NCBI GenBank assembly: GCA_963576565.1
Contig: OY755046.1
Location: 73,153,719-73,217,718, forward strand
Reading direction: 5' to 3'
DNA from: Aspidapion aeneum
Lineage: Eukaryota; Arthropoda; Insecta; Coleoptera; Brentidae
DNA length: 64,000 nt
Every line of letters starts with the position of its first letter. The first letter of the stretch is position 1. The notes under the pieces are model-generated. The model made no database searches and was not told the DNA's origin. It worked only from the letters and a program-made list of their open reading frames with translations. Positions 62,862-64,000 of this stretch are shown here, in pieces. The position numbers were made by a program, and so were the translations under genes.

Positions 62862-63702
62862 CTAATCTGAATCAATATCACTTGATAATCCAAGATTATT
62901 TCCACAATTTTCTTCATACAGGACTTCAAACCTTGTGGCAGTCTAAAAATCAAAAGCAACAGCATAAATAAATTAGACACGATCCGCCTTATTAGGGTGA
63001 AACGGGGTGGAAAATTTTTCATTTTTTACACTATCTTATAATAAACATCTTCTCATCAATCACTCATCAATCAATGTTTAAAAATAGTGGCTTCCAGAAC
63101 TTGGGCATTTTTGGGTGCAAATAGAGCCCTTACCAAATTTCGAAAAAAAATGGATTATTCGATTTTTCTTAGAAAAATTTTGGTTGTGTAAAAAATGTTT
63201 TTTTAAAAGTTGTATACTTTTTGAATATCTATATAAGTTTTACATTTAAAATTTTTTGATCGGTGGAAATCCTTAAAAACCATTATCCACCCTTAAAAAT
63301 TCACCCCATTTCATCCTAATAACTTGGACCGAGTCTATTATCTTTTTTCCCTTTGGCTGTGGTATGCTCCCTTCCATATCGAACAGTTTTCTTGCTGTTG
63401 TACTAGTCTATTGTTAATATTTATACCTTATTTTTAGAGTAAGAAAAAATTTTCTTACTCTCAGAATTTATCAAAGACTTACTGCTGCTAGATCTGTGCT
63501 TAAAAGATAATACAACTCTTTGGCAATGGCATCCTGCTCCTGAGCCATTTCAGGGTTGACCAAGGTTTTTCTAAAGCGTTTTTTCTTGACGTTTTTTAAA
63601 GGGGGAGTGTAACCATGGGGAAGGTCCTTTTTTAAAACCCCTTGGTCCTCTGGATAGCACTCCAGAATGTGACATATGTCAGCGGTTTTATACAAACTTG
63701 AT
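62862..63702 (-). CDS. Taf7: TFIID subunit TAF7, 3' end (partial)
   Basis: Two minus-strand exons: 63702-63483 and 62942-62862. The first reads SSLYKTADICHILECYPEDQ, then HGYTPPLKNVKKKRFRKT and AKELYYLLSTDLAA. It matches the TAF7 core (YKTADIC, PLKNV.K.RFRKT, LLSTD). The second continues TATRFEVLYEENCGNN and ends SSDIDSD with TAG. Splice phase is 0 and both acceptors are TTTTTTAG or TTTTTAG. TAF7 is a TFIID subunit that restrains TAF1 acetyltransferase activity. The protein stops soon after the conserved core, so the long acidic/coiled-coil tail of vertebrate TAF7 is absent here, unless alternative splicing adds it. The 5' exons lie beyond the window or beyond the repeat at 63850. Confidence 0.9.
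62986..63325. mobile_element. MITE in the last Taf7 intron
   Basis: TTATTAGGGTGAAACGGGGT at the left and its imperfect inverse (CACCCCATTTCATCCTAATA) at the right. The interior is AT-rich and non-coding. Confidence 0.65.
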
Positions 63703-63849
63703 CTAAAAAATTTGTGACATGACGGATAAGATACGTCAAATACAAAAATATAACATTAAGTGTAAATAATAATAGTGTAAATATTTAAAAAAATAAAAAC
63801 GAAAACACATTTACAAGATTTGTATATATATGTATATAAATATTGAGAA

Positions 63850-64000
63850 CAAACATTTACCTTCTGCCCAACATGTAGTTTTCAAATTCAATTAAACTAT
63901 AAAAAGTTTCTTTTAATAAAAGATTTTTGATTTCTTTTTTGAATCTTGGCAGCGACGTAGTTGGTTTGATTTTGTTTGGCAACAAGTTAAAGAATTTGCA
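63850..64000 (-). mobile_element. Non-LTR reverse transcriptase C-terminal scrap
   Basis: Minus strand reads FFNLLPNKIKPTTSLPRFKK and EIKNLLLKETFYSLIEFE, typical of the last residues of insect non-LTR polymerases (N.LP..I, F...LK.LL, YS..EF). It continues past the window edge. A GTAAAT follows, but the protein does not match TAF7. Confidence 0.6.

Noticed and set aside
63850..64000. An upstream exon of Taf7 ending at a GTAAAT donor
   Set aside because: The encoded peptide matches non-LTR polymerase C-termini and lacks the TAF7 sequence expected before YKTADIC.

Overview
This is an AT-rich, transposon-dense insect genomic window. It has spliced genes with short AT-rich introns, FAD-dependent GMC oxidoreductases of the insect glucose-dehydrogenase type, and RTE, Jockey-like, Tigger/pogo and hAT debris. 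A beetle is a reasonable guess because tandem GMC expansions and this repeat mix are common there, but the order is not proven from sequence alone.

Left two thirds (1-42800): a head-to-tail GMC oxidoreductase array on the + strand. Gene A (1-3830) is cut by the window edge. Gene B (4993-22479, 698 codons) and gene C (28041-35995, 543 codons) are close paralogues with matching exon phases and matching signal-peptide exons. Between them lies a gutted third copy (25545-26295) that keeps only the 5' flank, a damaged start and the last exon. Gene D (37711-42787, 634 codons) is a complete, conventional member. A and D keep the active-site His of the HxxxTC-type motif. B and C both carry Asp there. 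Gene B also carries nine in-frame 57-bp repeats that add an array of N-glycosylation sequons. All coding lengths close as whole codons when the splice sites given here are used.

Middle (42800-47400): a tRNA-Leu(TAA) gene followed by repeats. Right third (47400-64000): housekeeping genes. These are the protein phosphatase 4 catalytic subunit (47411-53789, 307 aa), a Myb-binding protein 1A / Pol5-type nucleolar protein (54548-62709, 1272 aa), and the 3' end of TAF7 on the opposite strand (62862-63702), which converges on the Mybbp1A gene.

Introns hold most of the DNA. Gene B is 17.5 kb for 2.1 kb of coding sequence. Its introns contain nested insertions: a long-TIR element inside an RTE retroposon, two copies of one hAT element, THAP and Tigger remnants, and a fold-back element built of TTCGAA-rich tandem repeats. 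That fold-back element shares a core module with a different fold-back element downstream. Other notable structures are a roughly 1-kb nearly pure ATTTTTT heptamer satellite just before a splice acceptor in gene C, a higher-order 121-bp minisatellite in gene D, a solo LTR inside a Tigger element in the phosphatase gene, and a short hairpin retroelement with a tRNA-Cys-like loop. No prokaryotic features, CRISPR arrays or viral genes were seen.
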